Part shown: positions 56,786-64,000 of the stretch, one piece after another
Position numbering within the stretch: the stretch's first letter is position 1
Layout of the letters: every line of letters starts with the position of its first letter
Assembly: GCF_001708935.1 (NCBI RefSeq)
Contig: NZ_MASI01000003.1
Coordinates: 223,501-287,500, forward strand
Length of the DNA stretch: 64,000 nt
From: Methyloligella halotolerans
GTDB taxonomy: Bacteria; Pseudomonadota; Alphaproteobacteria; Rhizobiales; Methyloligellaceae
Direction: 5' to 3'
The notes under the pieces: model-generated
Databases searched by the model: none
The model's input: only the letters and a program-made list of their open reading frames with translations
What the model was told of the DNA's origin: nothing
Program-made: the position numbers and the translations under genes

Positions 56786-58240
56786 CTACTTTCCCAAAGA
56801 GTCTATTACCTCCTGAATATTTTGGGGACTCAGTGCCCATCTGTACGCCGGGTGGATTTCCCAGTCATAACCAAAATCTACGAATTCATTAGCAAGGAAT
56901 CTACTCTGGTCAAAATACTGTCGATCAATTCTACCATCTGGCGATTCGCGCCTGGCAGTTATAAAGTCTATTTTATACATAAATTGTATCAGCGATTGGG
57001 CTGAAACTCGCCGTCCTCCCGAGAATATCAATGTCGTATGTCCAATTACTTCCTTTAGTTTTGTTGTCAGCTGATCTGTCGTAAATAGAAAACTTTCTGC
57101 CGTTCGCCGCTGCTTCTTCGTTGCACGCATATTTAAAAGTAAAGCTTCTATATTTGGGAGTTCGCTTCTGAATTCGTTGACAATATCTTGAAGTCTATCG
57201 TTGGAATAACCAACAAAAGCCTGTTCTAAATTAGACGATGATATAATTTTGTTTCCGGATTTGTAGGCGTTCCGCGCGGCGGCATGCATCAACTTCACAA
57301 GGTCCCGGGGACGCTTACGAATGAGCGAAAGAAGGACATTATGGATGGATCGTCTGCTCCAGTGGCCTTCTCCCTCAAACCTAGGAACGATAACCCTTGA
57401 TAGTATTTCTTGAGATATATCCTTCTGCGTCATAGCAAGGATGTCTTTCTGAGACGTATTTTCGCCAAAATATGTGACGATTCTCTTCGCCATTACGGCA
57501 AGTATCTCGTGATTCGTCCAGTCTAGCCATATTACGTGTCGTTCGATTTTGTCAGTGGACTCGTCTGAAGTTCTAACCAGAAAATATACATCTGTCCTAA
57601 GACCGATTCTGAACGACATCCTGCTCTGAGAACCAGCTAGATCTCTGATGGCATTGAGTAGTGCGGAAATACTTTGGATGTTATCTTTCGAGGCTGCCCA
57701 TCCTCTATCGATATCATCAACATATACGTGTACGTTTCCGTTCTGAATAAATCGCTCGACAATATTCGTCTTGGCCGTGCTAAGCTGCTCTTTAGCAATT
57801 TTTCCTAAATGGCTCTGGATGACGTCCACGATAACACGAGCGCCCTTTTTTAGTACGCCAGAGTCTTCTGTAGTCAGGTGGGAGTCGAGGTGGTCCTTCA
57901 ATATTGTATCGGCTACAGCTTCAACGAGCCCTAATTTCCACTCCTCAATAAGTTCGTTGAATTCTTTGGATTGTACTCCCGATATTCGGGGAACCAGATC
58001 GTTAGGTTGTATCCAGACCGCTAACCTTCCCTGTTCCTGGTCAGCAAGATAAGCGTGACGCAGTAATGCACTTTTTCCGACGCCCTTGTGACCTACCAGA
58101 ATGCGGATGGGCAACGGTGCGATGACACTTTCGTACGCCTTATTGTAGAAGAAGTAGGCTTTGAATCTTTCGGGAGTTTCATTTTCGGCGTCTTCTGCTC
58201 CGAACAACTGTTCGATCGTGACGTCATCAAAATTTGGCAT
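56786..58240 (-). CDS. P-loop ATPase of the Sll1717 type, AT-rich accessory gene
   Basis: A 484-residue protein from ATG 58240 (GTG 58252 possible). After MPNFDDVTIEQLFGAEDAENETPERFKAYFFYNKAYESV comes Walker A LVGHKGVGKSALLRHA (about 50-65), and Walker B VHVYVDDIDRGW near 170, then sensor-like FRIGLRTDVYFLV. The C-terminal part (about 260-484) has KRPRDLVKLMHAA and winged-helix-like stretches. The order matches the Sll1717-type ATPases, often found in defence neighbourhoods. The DNA is much more AT-rich than the flanks, with AT codons such as ATA and TTA, so it was acquired. No partner gene is adjacent. Confidence 0.75.
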   Translation of the reverse strand: MPNFDDVTIEQLFGAEDAENETPERFKAYFFYNKAYESVIAPLPIRILVGHKGVGKSALLRHAYLADQEQGRLAVWIQPNDLVPRISGVQSKEFNELIEEWKLGLVEAVADTILKDHLDSHLTTEDSGVLKKGARVIVDVIQSHLGKIAKEQLSTAKTNIVERFIQNGNVHVYVDDIDRGWAASKDNIQSISALLNAIRDLAGSQSRMSFRIGLRTDVYFLVRTSDESTDKIERHVIWLDWTNHEILAVMAKRIVTYFGENTSQKDILAMTQKDISQEILSRVIVPRFEGEGHWSRRSIHNVLLSLIRKRPRDLVKLMHAAARNAYKSGNKIISSSNLEQAFVGYSNDRLQDIVNEFRSELPNIEALLLNMRATKKQRRTAESFLFTTDQLTTKLKEVIGHTTLIFSGGRRVSAQSLIQFMYKIDFITARRESPDGRIDRQYFDQSRFLANEFVDFGYDWEIHPAYRWALSPQNIQEVIDSLGK

Positions 58241-58473
58241 GAGACATTCCACTGGCGGTCATTGCGCGTGCCTCCTTAGATTGAAGGCCGAAGGATCATT
58301 CAACTCGTCGGTGCGGTGGTCAAGACCGTCTGAGTGTTCTCATCAACGTTTCCGTCTGGTGCTCGATTTGTCTGCGGCCTGCGCATCTTAAATGACTGTC
58401 CGCAGTGAACTGTGCAGCGTTGGTTTCTCCGACGGATGCCACTCGCTTCGTCGAAGCCTCCGCTCTGCCCCCC

Positions 58474-58902
58474 TCACTCCGGCAGGCGCCAAACCCACCA
58501 CGCCAGCGGCAGCACCGAGGCCTCCAGCCCTGCGTAGACGATCAGCAGTGGGTCGGGCATTCCTTCGATTGCGAAGCTGAGGAGGCGGCCAGCGAGGAGG
58601 CCGCCGGCGAAGACCATGACAGTGAGGATGGCCGCGTTCTTGTGCTTGTCCGTGATGGCGCAGGCGAGCCAAAAGGCGACGAGCGCCAGGTAGAGCCCCA
58701 TGACCGCCCTGAGGATATGGGCGGTGCTGACGCTCAAGCTCTCTGCCCCGGCTGCGGTGCCGCCTGCAGGCCCGGCGGTGCCTTGCCCAAGGAAGGTCCT
58801 GGCGAACCAGTCCGGATTCACGCCGTAGAGAAGCGCGATCACGCAGACGCAGGCGGCGATGAAGATCAGGAAGGCCCGCTTCAGGTCGTAGGATTTGTAC
58901 AC
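58474..58902 (-). CDS. Four-helix membrane protein, DUF4345-like
   Basis: GTG 58902 follows GGGGGAGCC and gives 142 residues; an upstream frame extends to 59004 without a site. Four hydrophobic segments are present: AFLIFIAACVCVIALLYGV, ILRAVMGLYLALVAFWLACAI, AAILTVMVFAGGLLAGRLLSF and PLLIVYAGLEASVLPLAWWVW. The LRAVMGLYLALVAFW and GRLLSFAIEGMP phrases resemble DUF4345. Function is unknown. It is divergent from the membrane gene at 59064. Confidence 0.7.
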   Translation of the reverse strand: MYKSYDLKRAFLIFIAACVCVIALLYGVNPDWFARTFLGQGTAGPAGGTAAGAESLSVSTAHILRAVMGLYLALVAFWLACAITDKHKNAAILTVMVFAGGLLAGRLLSFAIEGMPDPLLIVYAGLEASVLPLAWWVWRLPE

Positions 58903-58916
58903 GGCTCCCCCGCTTC

Positions 58917-58946
58917 TTTCCTGTTGACTTGTTTCCTGTTGACTTG
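58917..58946 (+). repeat. 15-bp tandem duplication with TTGACT
   Basis: TTTCCTGTTGACTTG occurs twice head to tail in the 160-base gap between divergent membrane-protein genes. Each copy carries TTGACT, a -35-like hexamer, so the duplication may alter promoter strength toward 59064. Confidence 0.7.
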
Positions 58947-59063
58947 CCCCAGTATCGGGCCAAACGATTTCAGCTGCTAACGGCAACGGCTGCTCTTTCC
59001 ACATGTCCCGGCCTTCGGGGGACAGATCGCCGCCCGGCGAGGAGGCGTGAGAGGAGCGGAGCG

Positions 59064-59447
59064 ATGTGGATCATCGCGCTTGTCAGCGTCGTCGGAATCG
59101 TAGCGCTCGACCTTGTCGGGGGCATACCCGCCGCGAGCGTCGGCGGTCCCATGACGCTATTCTTCCTGTTTCTTCTCGCCATGCTGGCGGTGGGCGCCCA
59201 CGAGGCCTGGACGAACGAGCGAGGGACCATCGGCTGGATCCTGAGCCTGCTTTGCGCGCTGATCGGCGGCTTCCTCGGGCTGACCTTCGGCACGGTGATC
59301 CTGGAGGCGATCCTTCCCCGGCTGCACCTGAATGGGCCTCTGGCCACCGCCCATCACCCGGCGCGGTCGATCGCCTATGCCGGCGTGATGCTCCTCACGA
59401 TCATGGGGTCGTGGCTCGCGTTGCAGATCGCGAAGCGTCTTCGCTGA
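59064..59447 (+). CDS. Hypothetical three-to-four-helix membrane protein
   Basis: ATG 59064 behind GAGGAGCGGAG gives 127 residues: WIIALVSVVGIVALDLVGG, MTLFFLFLLAMLAVGAHEAW, IGWILSLLCALIGGFLGLTFGTVILEAILP and SIAYAGVMLLTIMGSWLALQIAKRL. The third helix has a GxxxG run. No family is recognised. The frame is open upstream to 58929 but without a site. Confidence 0.65.
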   Translation: MWIIALVSVVGIVALDLVGGIPAASVGGPMTLFFLFLLAMLAVGAHEAWTNERGTIGWILSLLCALIGGFLGLTFGTVILEAILPRLHLNGPLATAHHPARSIAYAGVMLLTIMGSWLALQIAKRLR

Positions 59448-59709
59448 GGCAGGTGCCTGGGGCAGGGCCGGGAGAGAGCCAGGGGAGAGCCGGGCTCGTG
59501 CGCCAAGAACGAAAACGCCCCGAAACCGGGCAGGGGTGGCTGCCGGGTCTCGGGGTCGTCTTCAGTCCGTTCGGCGAAGCGGGCAACGGCGTGGAGGCAG
59601 GCCGCGTGGCAGGCTGGTGGGCGAGGGGCCCGGCCGCTCCCACGGAACCGGACGCCCGTCGCCCGGACTCGCTCACCTCAGTCGGGTCAGCGGATCCAGA
59701 CACTCGCTT

Positions 59710-59765
59710 TTCGAGTCTTGCCGTTCGAGTCTTGCCGTTCGCGTCTTGTCGTTCGCCTCTTGCTT
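59710..59765. repeat. Tandem repeat, four units of 14 bp
   Basis: TTCGAGTCTTGCCG is present twice exactly (59710-59737), then TTCGCGTCTTGTCG and TTCGCCTCTTGCTT. The array lies in the 374-base gap (59448-59821) between a plus-strand membrane gene and a minus-strand EF-hand gene, in which I see no other feature. The first two units are identical and the later two decayed. Confidence 0.75.
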
Positions 59766-59821
59766 TCGCTATGCCTCCAGCGTCTCGCCCGACGCCGGTT
59801 GCGCTTGGTCCTATGGCCGGC

Positions 59822-60115
59822 TTAGCACCAGGATTTGTCGCATTCCCGGAAGCGGGTGCCGTACTCCTCTTTCATGGAAGCGCCGTTTTCCCACTCGGCC
59901 TTGCTGATCGAGTTGCTGTTGTTCTCGTCCAGGGCGTTGAAGGTCGGCGCGAAGGTCGCGTCGCCGATCACGTCGGACAGCTTGTTGAACTCGGCGCGGC
60001 TGATGGAGCCGCTGCCGTCGGCGTCGAGCTCGGTGAAGCTTTCGCCCCACTCGGCGGCCATGGCGGAGCTCGAAAGCATGAGAATTGCGGCGACGGCGAC
60101 CCATGTCTTGGTCAT
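59822..60115 (-). CDS. Secreted EF-hand domain protein
   Basis: ATG 60115 with GGAGGAACG gives 97 residues; the frame is open further upstream without a site. A signal peptide (MTKTWVAVAAILMLSSSAMA) is followed by two EF-hand loops: DADGSGSISRAEF, which has all the ligands, and DENNSNSISKAEW, with Asn at position 5 and a weaker fit. Two cysteines lie at the end (RECDKSWC). Probably a periplasmic calcium-binding protein. Confidence 0.8.
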   Translation of the reverse strand: MTKTWVAVAAILMLSSSAMAAEWGESFTELDADGSGSISRAEFNKLSDVIGDATFAPTFNALDENNSNSISKAEWENGASMKEEYGTRFRECDKSWC

Positions 60116-60477
60116 TTTCGTTCCTCCCGAACACGTTGTTCCATTGTCTTGGACGCGCCGGTGTCTTTGCAGCCGACGCGTTTGCTGCCGGCGTGCGGCA
60201 ACCTGACAATTGGGCGCTTTTCGGGGAAATTTTGCCAATGGCAGACCTGCCCGATCCCGCGCGACAATATGTCCCAAAAACCTTTGGGAGATGCGCCAAG
60301 CCGGTGTCGGGAGGGGGCGGGCTCTCCCCTTGATCATGGGAGGCGGCCGCCAAGCGGTGGTCTCGCTTAGGGGATCGGCTCCATTCCGGCAAGCGCCGGA
60401 GAAGCGCCGTGCAAGCGGAGGAGCCGGGCGGAGGCGCGAACCATGTCACGCCTCCGCGTTTTGTCGAGCCCGGTCGC
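60116..60477. other. 362-base intergenic region without a gene
   Basis: It contains the EF-hand gene's upstream region and the 3' region of the 60478 gene. Two small hairpins are visible: TCCCAAA/TTTGGGA (60272-60289) and GGAGGCG/CGCCTCC (60430-60455). Neither has a T tract, and no reading frame with family features is seen. Confidence 0.5.
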
Positions 60478-60924
60478 TTATTTCAGCGTGATGGCGAGGC
60501 CGCTGAGATCGGCATTGGCCATGAGGCCGACCTGGCGGCCTTCCAGCTTCAGCACGGCGCCCTTCGGATTCGTCAGCACGATGGCGCGAACGCCCGCGCC
60601 GACCGCCAGGCCGGCACCGGCCGCGGCGTAGACACCGGCCACGTCGGACGGGCTCTGGATGTTCTCCACGGTGCCGTTGAGAACGGTTCTGGAGCCGCCG
60701 AAGATCAGGCCGTAATCGAGACCGCCGACGCCGAGGCGATAGGTCTTGCCCTTGAAGGTGAGCGTTCCCCGGCCGCCGGAGCCGCCGATGATCCAGCCGC
60801 CCTTCAGGATGGTGAGCTGGACGGTGCCGGTGTCGGCTTTTGCCGACGGCAGACCGACGCCGAGCGCCGTGGCGAGCACGAAGGTGGCGACGAAGATATT
60901 CCGGAAAATGCTGGCGATGCGCAT
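60478..60924 (-). CDS. Conserved secreted hypothetical protein, Gly-rich beta domain
   Basis: ATG 60924 follows GAGGGGGGAACG and gives 148 residues; an in-frame ATG at 60963 is less likely. A signal peptide (MRIASIFRNIFVATFVLATALGVGLPSAKA) precedes a domain with repeated Gly-rich strands: VQLTILKGGWIIGGSGGRGTLTFKGKTYRLGVGGLDYGLIFGGSR and AGVYAAAGAGLAVGAGVRAIVLTNPKGAVLKLEGRQVGL. I have seen similar unnamed proteins in Rhizobiales, related in style to EipA/DUF1134, but cannot name the family. A role in the envelope is likely. Confidence 0.65.
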   Translation of the reverse strand: MRIASIFRNIFVATFVLATALGVGLPSAKADTGTVQLTILKGGWIIGGSGGRGTLTFKGKTYRLGVGGLDYGLIFGGSRTVLNGTVENIQSPSDVAGVYAAAGAGLAVGAGVRAIVLTNPKGAVLKLEGRQVGLMANADLSGLAITLK

Positions 60925-61087
60925 GGCGCGTTCCCCCCTCTGTTGGACTTTCGCGCTGTTCAACGCATCAGCCCCATGGATGTTGCCGCTCGGGACCCGC
61001 GAATCATTCGCAAGGCCTCAACGAAGAAGGGTATGGCACGGAAGGGGCGAAAAGCGGGCGGGGATACTGTGCCGCAAGTCTTCCTTC

Positions 61088-61149
61088 GTCATTGCCGGGC
61101 ATGCCCCGGCAATCCAGGGCTGCTGGATCTGGGCTTCCGCCGGGATGAC
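61088..61149. repeat. Dispersed palindromic intergenic repeat, unit C
   Basis: It starts GTCATTGCCGGGC and ends CCGCCGGGATGAC, with inner CCAGGGCTGCTGGAT. The design (GTCAT ... CCGG ... CCAG-CTGGAT ... CCGG ... ATGAC) is that of units A and B at 16.8 kb. It lies just beyond the stop of the 61156 gene. Confidence 0.65.
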
Positions 61150-61155
61150 GGTGGG

Positions 61156-61404
61156 CTAGGCGCTGTGCTCTTCCAGCAGTTCGAAGAGTGCGGGGTAATC
61201 GTCGAGCACGCTCTCGTCGCCGGTGAAAACGCTGTACTCGACCCGGTCCACCAGAAACTCGACTTCAAGCCGAATGCCGATCAGCGGGATCAGGACCAAA
61301 ATGCCATCGTCGCGCTGGTGCTCCAGGGTGTACCAGAAGCGTTTGTCCTTCAGGTAGTTGAGGAAGTGCAGGAGGTCTCCGATGTCGTTGAGCGCAAGGG
61401 ACAT
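61156..61404 (-). CDS. Small acidic immunity-like protein, copy 1
   Basis: The 82-residue protein LNDIGDLLHFLNYLKDKRFWYTLEHQRDDGILVLIPLIGIRLEVEFLVDRVEYSVFTGDESVLDDYPALFELLEEHSA matches copy 2 (61846-62088) along its whole length: FLNYLKD, LEH, GxRxEVxF, VxYSxFxGDESVLDD and the final LFxxLEE. The fold, a helix, a four-strand sheet with acidic loops and a last helix, is that of small immunity proteins. No signal peptide. A paralogue of copy 2, with a third gene between them. Confidence 0.7.
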   Translation of the reverse strand: MSLALNDIGDLLHFLNYLKDKRFWYTLEHQRDDGILVLIPLIGIRLEVEFLVDRVEYSVFTGDESVLDDYPALFELLEEHSA

Positions 61405-61415
61405 GCGACGGTCTT

Positions 61416-61793
61416 TCAGCGCACGATCAGATTTCCGAAGACGGGTGGATCGTAGTCGATCAGGCGTTTCTCGCTCGCGTCCAAGACCTCGTTCGGGATG
61501 GCGATAGCGAACTGGAAGCCGCTCCCGTCATGCAGCGCAGCGGCGGGATACCTCTCGCGCCGGTCGCCACCGAGATTCAGCCCCGGGCCATGATCCTCTA
61601 CAGTGCCATCGGGGTATTGCGTCGAGCGGGTCGTTCCCCAGTCGATGGAGACGAGCCAATTGCTTCTAGGGCCGGTGGCGCTCAGGGCTTCGGCGAATTC
61701 GCGGGCGTATTCCAGCGCCGCTTCGGAGAGGCTGACCTCCCCCGGCAGGCGGTAATACTCCAGCTGTTCGTCATTATCGTTGGCAGCGCCCAT
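61416..61793 (-). CDS. Hypothetical protein with faint HesB-like fold
   Basis: A 125-residue soluble protein. VSLSEAALEYAREFAEAL then LVSIDWG, GLNLGGDRRERYPAAALHDGSGFQFAIAIPNEVLDASEKRLIDYDPP resembles the A-type carrier layout (helix, strands, D-x-S-x-L-x-IDYD) but all cysteines are missing, so it cannot carry a cluster that way. It lies between the two immunity-like copies on the same strand, suggesting a shared unit. Function is unknown. Confidence 0.55.
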   Translation of the reverse strand: MGAANDNDEQLEYYRLPGEVSLSEAALEYAREFAEALSATGPRSNWLVSIDWGTTRSTQYPDGTVEDHGPGLNLGGDRRERYPAAALHDGSGFQFAIAIPNEVLDASEKRLIDYDPPVFGNLIVR

Positions 61794-61845
61794 GACTCAC
61801 TATCGGTTGTTGGTCTGGAATCGGCAAGTCGAGAAGAGTTGAGTG

Positions 61846-62088
61846 CTACGCGCTCTGCTCTTCCAGCATGGCAAAGAGCGTCTTTTGATCGTCGAGGACG
61901 CTCTCGTCACCTGAGAAGATGCTGTAGTCGACATGGTCGTCATAGAAGTCGACCTCCACCCGATGTCCGATCAGATGGATCGACACGGTGAAAGTCTCAT
62001 GGCTCGAATGCTCCAACTGGAAATAGAGCTTGCGGTCTTTCAGATAGTTCAGGAAGGGGATGAGATCCTGGATGCCGTTTAGGGTCAT
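61846..62088 (-). CDS. Small acidic immunity-like protein, copy 2
   Basis: The 80-residue protein (MTLNGIQDLIPFLNYLKDRKLYFQLEHSS...GHRVEVDFYDDHVDYSIFSGDESVLDDQKTLFAMLEEQSA) parallels copy 1. It starts nine bases after the end of the upstream toxin-like gene (62098-62562), the tight toxin-then-immunity order. It may protect against that protein. Confidence 0.7.
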   Translation of the reverse strand: MTLNGIQDLIPFLNYLKDRKLYFQLEHSSHETFTVSIHLIGHRVEVDFYDDHVDYSIFSGDESVLDDQKTLFAMLEEQSA

Positions 62089-62097
62089 TGGGGTCCT

Positions 62098-62562
62098 CTA
62101 CTTGCGATATTTGCCCCGGCTCAAAAGTTTCATGCAACGTCTTGCCATCGGGTCTCCAGCCTTTGCCAACGCCCCAACTTCACCGATTGTCTTATCGTAG
62201 AATTGGCCAGGCAACACTTCATGGATGAAGGCCTTGCATCGCATGGCAACGAAGCTTTCGACGGTCGTTCCCATATCTTCATCATCGAAGCCGCCCGCAA
62301 TGCGATCCTCACCGCCAGCAAAGTCGTCTGTAACTCTTTCAGCGTTTGAAGGCGTTGCCTCCTCGGTTGTTCGCTCTGCGGCCGCCCCACCTCCATCGCC
62401 ATCGGTCCATTGACCGCCGTCCGCGTTGCCGGCGAGGACGCGCGGCTGGTTGGGGTTGTATTTGCAGGCACGGACGAAGCGCCGGAAGCTGGCCTCAACC
62501 GCTTGAGCTTTGATCTGCCAACTGAGCCGGTAGAGCCGGAATGTGAGCGCGACGCTGTCCAT
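62098..62562 (-). CDS. Candidate polymorphic-toxin-type protein
   Basis: The 154 residues begin with a basic helical segment (FRLYRLSWQIKAQAVEASFRRFVRACKY), then YNPNQPRVLAGNADGGQWTDGDGGG, a linker phrase (NPxQPRVxAGxxxGGQWT) frequent in Rhizobiales toxin-like and phage-derived proteins. A negatively charged stretch and a C-terminal domain with CKAFIHEVLPGQFYDKTIGEVGALAKAGDPMARRCMKLLSRGKYRK follow; the last part (KLLxRxKYRK) looks like the end of a small nuclease or toxin domain. There is no secretion domain. The activity is unproven. Confidence 0.55.
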   Translation of the reverse strand: MDSVALTFRLYRLSWQIKAQAVEASFRRFVRACKYNPNQPRVLAGNADGGQWTDGDGGGAAAERTTEEATPSNAERVTDDFAGGEDRIAGGFDDEDMGTTVESFVAMRCKAFIHEVLPGQFYDKTIGEVGALAKAGDPMARRCMKLLSRGKYRK

Positions 62563-62604
62563 GGGTCAGAGGATACGCTCTGACGGCGCGCCGGGGATAA
62601 GCGG

Positions 62605-63345
62605 CTAATGAACGGCGCGGTGTGACGTCTGCGCGCTTCCGACCAGGGGGCAGCCCAGGGCGCGTTCGAAGGCGCGGACCAGATCTTCATGGGTCTGGGC
62701 GGTGACGTAGCGGCCGCCGGTCTGCTTCGCCAGGCATTGCACGTCGAGGACGCTCTGCGGGCCCATCCACTGCACGGCCTTCATTTGATAGGCGATGACG
62801 TGGACGGTGACGGCGCCTGTGGCCCGCAGCCTCTTGCCGAGCTCACAGGGCGCGCCGCCGCAGGTCTCCTCTCCGTCGGTCAGGAGCACGACGACGCCCG
62901 GCTTGGAGCGGTAGTTCAGGGTTTCCGCCGCCTTCTCCACCGCTGTCGAGAGCGGCGTCTTGCCGGCCGCATCGAGACCGTTCACTGCGGCCATGATGGG
63001 CTTCGCCGCGTGAGCGATCGGCGGCAGCTTCAGGTCGACGTTGCATTGGAGATGGGGGCCGGGCCCGTAGGTGATGAGGCCGACCTTCCGGAACTGGGTG
63101 ACGTTGGGGAGCACCTCGGCGAGTGCTGCGCGCACCTCCTGGATGCGCGTCATCGGGGAGAAGATATCCTGAGTGGTTGCGCCCGCCATGGAGCCGGAGG
63201 CGTCGAAGACGATCATCGCGTCCTGAGTGCAGATCTCCATGCCGTCGTCCTGCGCGGGCGCGGAGCCAGGCTGAAGCGCGAGGCCCCCGAATAGGACAAA
63301 ACTTGCGAGCAGGGTGGCGCCCAGAATGCGGAAAAGCGACTGCAT
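62605..63345 (-). CDS. Secreted von Willebrand factor A domain protein
   Basis: A 246-residue precursor with signal peptide (MQSLFRILGATLLASFVLFGGLALQPGSAPAQ). The VWA domain carries the metal-ion-dependent adhesion site DASGSM (about 49-54), the threonine in GKTPLSTAV and the aspartate of LLTDGEETCGG. Cysteines at CGGAPC and elsewhere suggest disulfides. A role in binding a partner in the periplasm is likely, the partner unknown. It precedes the carboxypeptidase gene on the opposite side of a 67-base gap, both minus strand. Confidence 0.85.
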   Translation of the reverse strand: MQSLFRILGATLLASFVLFGGLALQPGSAPAQDDGMEICTQDAMIVFDASGSMAGATTQDIFSPMTRIQEVRAALAEVLPNVTQFRKVGLITYGPGPHLQCNVDLKLPPIAHAAKPIMAAVNGLDAAGKTPLSTAVEKAAETLNYRSKPGVVVLLTDGEETCGGAPCELGKRLRATGAVTVHVIAYQMKAVQWMGPQSVLDVQCLAKQTGGRYVTAQTHEDLVRAFERALGCPLVGSAQTSHRAVH

Positions 63346-63412
63346 CGGAGCATTTTATCCCTTTCCCGCGCGGTTTGGCAGAGACGATTCGATCAACTCG
63401 CGGTGAGGCAGC

Positions 63413-64000
63413 CTAGCGGCACTCGGCGCTGAACGGAGGGGGCGCGGGGTCCGATATGGATGTCGGACGGTTCATCTCGGGATAATCGCTCGGCAGCCGA
63501 TCGATCATCAGGCGCACGTCGTCATAGCGGGCCGGATGGGTCGGAGCGCCCAGCACCACGATGACGATGGTCTGGCCGTTGGGGGCGCGCCAGCCGACGA
63601 TGAGATTGTAGAGGCCCTTTGAGAAATAGGAGCCGGTCTTGGCGCCGACGATGCCGGGCTCGCCGACGATCTCGATGATGTCCTTCATCTGCTTGGCGCG
63701 CGGGTTCGGTCCGCCGATCTGGACGGTGCGCTGGGTGCATTGCCAGTAGGGCAGGAGCCGCGGATCGCGGAACGCGTTCGCACCGAGCAGGGCGAGGTCC
63801 CGGGCGGTGGAAACGTTGTAGCGGGACATACCGTGGGGATCGGCGACTTCGGTCTGGTTTGCGCCAAGGGTCCTGGCCTTGTCGCGCATGGCCTGGAGAA
63901 AGCGCTCCGTGCCGTTGCCGCCGCGGCCCTCCATGGCCAGGATCACGCTGCCGCCGTAACGGGCGATGGCGTTGGAGGCATCGTTTCCGGAGACCAGGAG
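63413..64000 (-). CDS. D-alanyl-D-alanine carboxypeptidase (penicillin-binding protein, S11 family), C-terminal part
   Basis: The gene extends beyond the right edge; 195 codons and the stop are visible. The SxN motif reads SGNDASNAIARYGGS near the edge, and the KTG motif is GAKTGSYFSKG, the second and third active-site motifs of the DacA/DacF family. DPHGMSRYNVSTARDLA between them is typical. It trims the last D-Ala from the muropeptide. The tail is Pro-rich and ends in CR. The catalytic Ser motif (SxxK) lies outside the window. Confidence 0.88.
   Translation of the reverse strand, partial: LLVSGNDASNAIARYGGSVILAMEGRGGNGTERFLQAMRDKARTLGANQTEVADPHGMSRYNVSTARDLALLGANAFRDPRLLPYWQCTQRTVQIGGPNPRAKQMKDIIEIVGEPGIVGAKTGSYFSKGLYNLIVGWRAPNGQTIVIVVLGAPTHPARYDDVRLMIDRLPSDYPEMNRPTSISDPAPPPFSAECR

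Overview
The window is GC-rich chromosomal DNA of an alphaproteobacterium. I infer this from lineage-restricted families (TrcR/DUF1013, RcdA/DUF1465, DUF1192, DUF4164, paired DUF465 proteins, an Omp25/31-type porin) and from the gene orders zapA-6S RNA-ymdB-yebC-ruvCAB-ybgC-tolQRAB-pal-tilS-ftsH-folP-glmM and efp-suhB-MotA/TolQ-OmpA. The order Hyphomicrobiales or a near relative fits best; nothing here fixes the genus. Nearly all of it is core housekeeping sequence. The accessory pieces are small.

Layout. 1-4 kb: start of purE, two DUF465 genes, small stress or secreted proteins, a frameshifted DUF1622 gene and a sulfotransferase remnant. 4-9 kb: acyl-CoA synthetase, two cell-cycle regulators (trcR, rcdA), a quinone oxidoreductase, DUF1192 and a probable small RNA. 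9-14.3 kb: an iron-uptake cluster (TonB siderophore receptor, membrane protein, PepSY protein). 14.5-19 kb: rpmE, an ABC exporter, then a MotA/TolQ-like plus OmpA-domain pair. 19-24 kb: inositol phosphatase, efp, PNPOx, Sel1, ThiE-like, DUF4164 and zapA. 24-30 kb: probable 6S RNA, ymdB, yebC, ruvCAB, ybgC, then an inserted GIY-YIG nuclease gene. 30-41.7 kb: tolQRAB, a 50-residue lipoprotein, pal, tilS, ftsH, folP, glmM. 42-54 kb: porin, serC with a candidate leader, purA, SDR, DinB, two flavoproteins, SDR, secreted protein, emrAB. 54-64 kb: TPP riboswitch-thiC, UBP zinc finger, an AT-rich Sll1717-like ATPase gene, small membrane and secreted proteins, a toxin/immunity-like cluster, a VWA protein and the C-terminal part of a D,D-carboxypeptidase.

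The most striking global signal is that seven otherwise intact genes (DUF1622, ybgC, tolQ, tolB, folP, glmM, purA), several of them essential, each lack exactly one base. Six of the losses are one G (or C) of a GG/CC pair followed by a pyrimidine, and the purA loss can be read the same way. This looks like a context-dependent sequencing or assembly error rather than biology, and those genes are annotated at full length. Other points of interest are the GIY-YIG gene inside the ybgC-tol operon, the absence of cpoB, serA and 5-formyltetrahydrofolate cyclo-ligase from slots where relatives carry them, a three-hairpin candidate sRNA next to rcdA, a toxin/immunity-like cluster at 61-62.6 kb, and a dispersed palindromic repeat. 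No tRNA, rRNA, CRISPR array, transposase, integrase or phage gene was seen.
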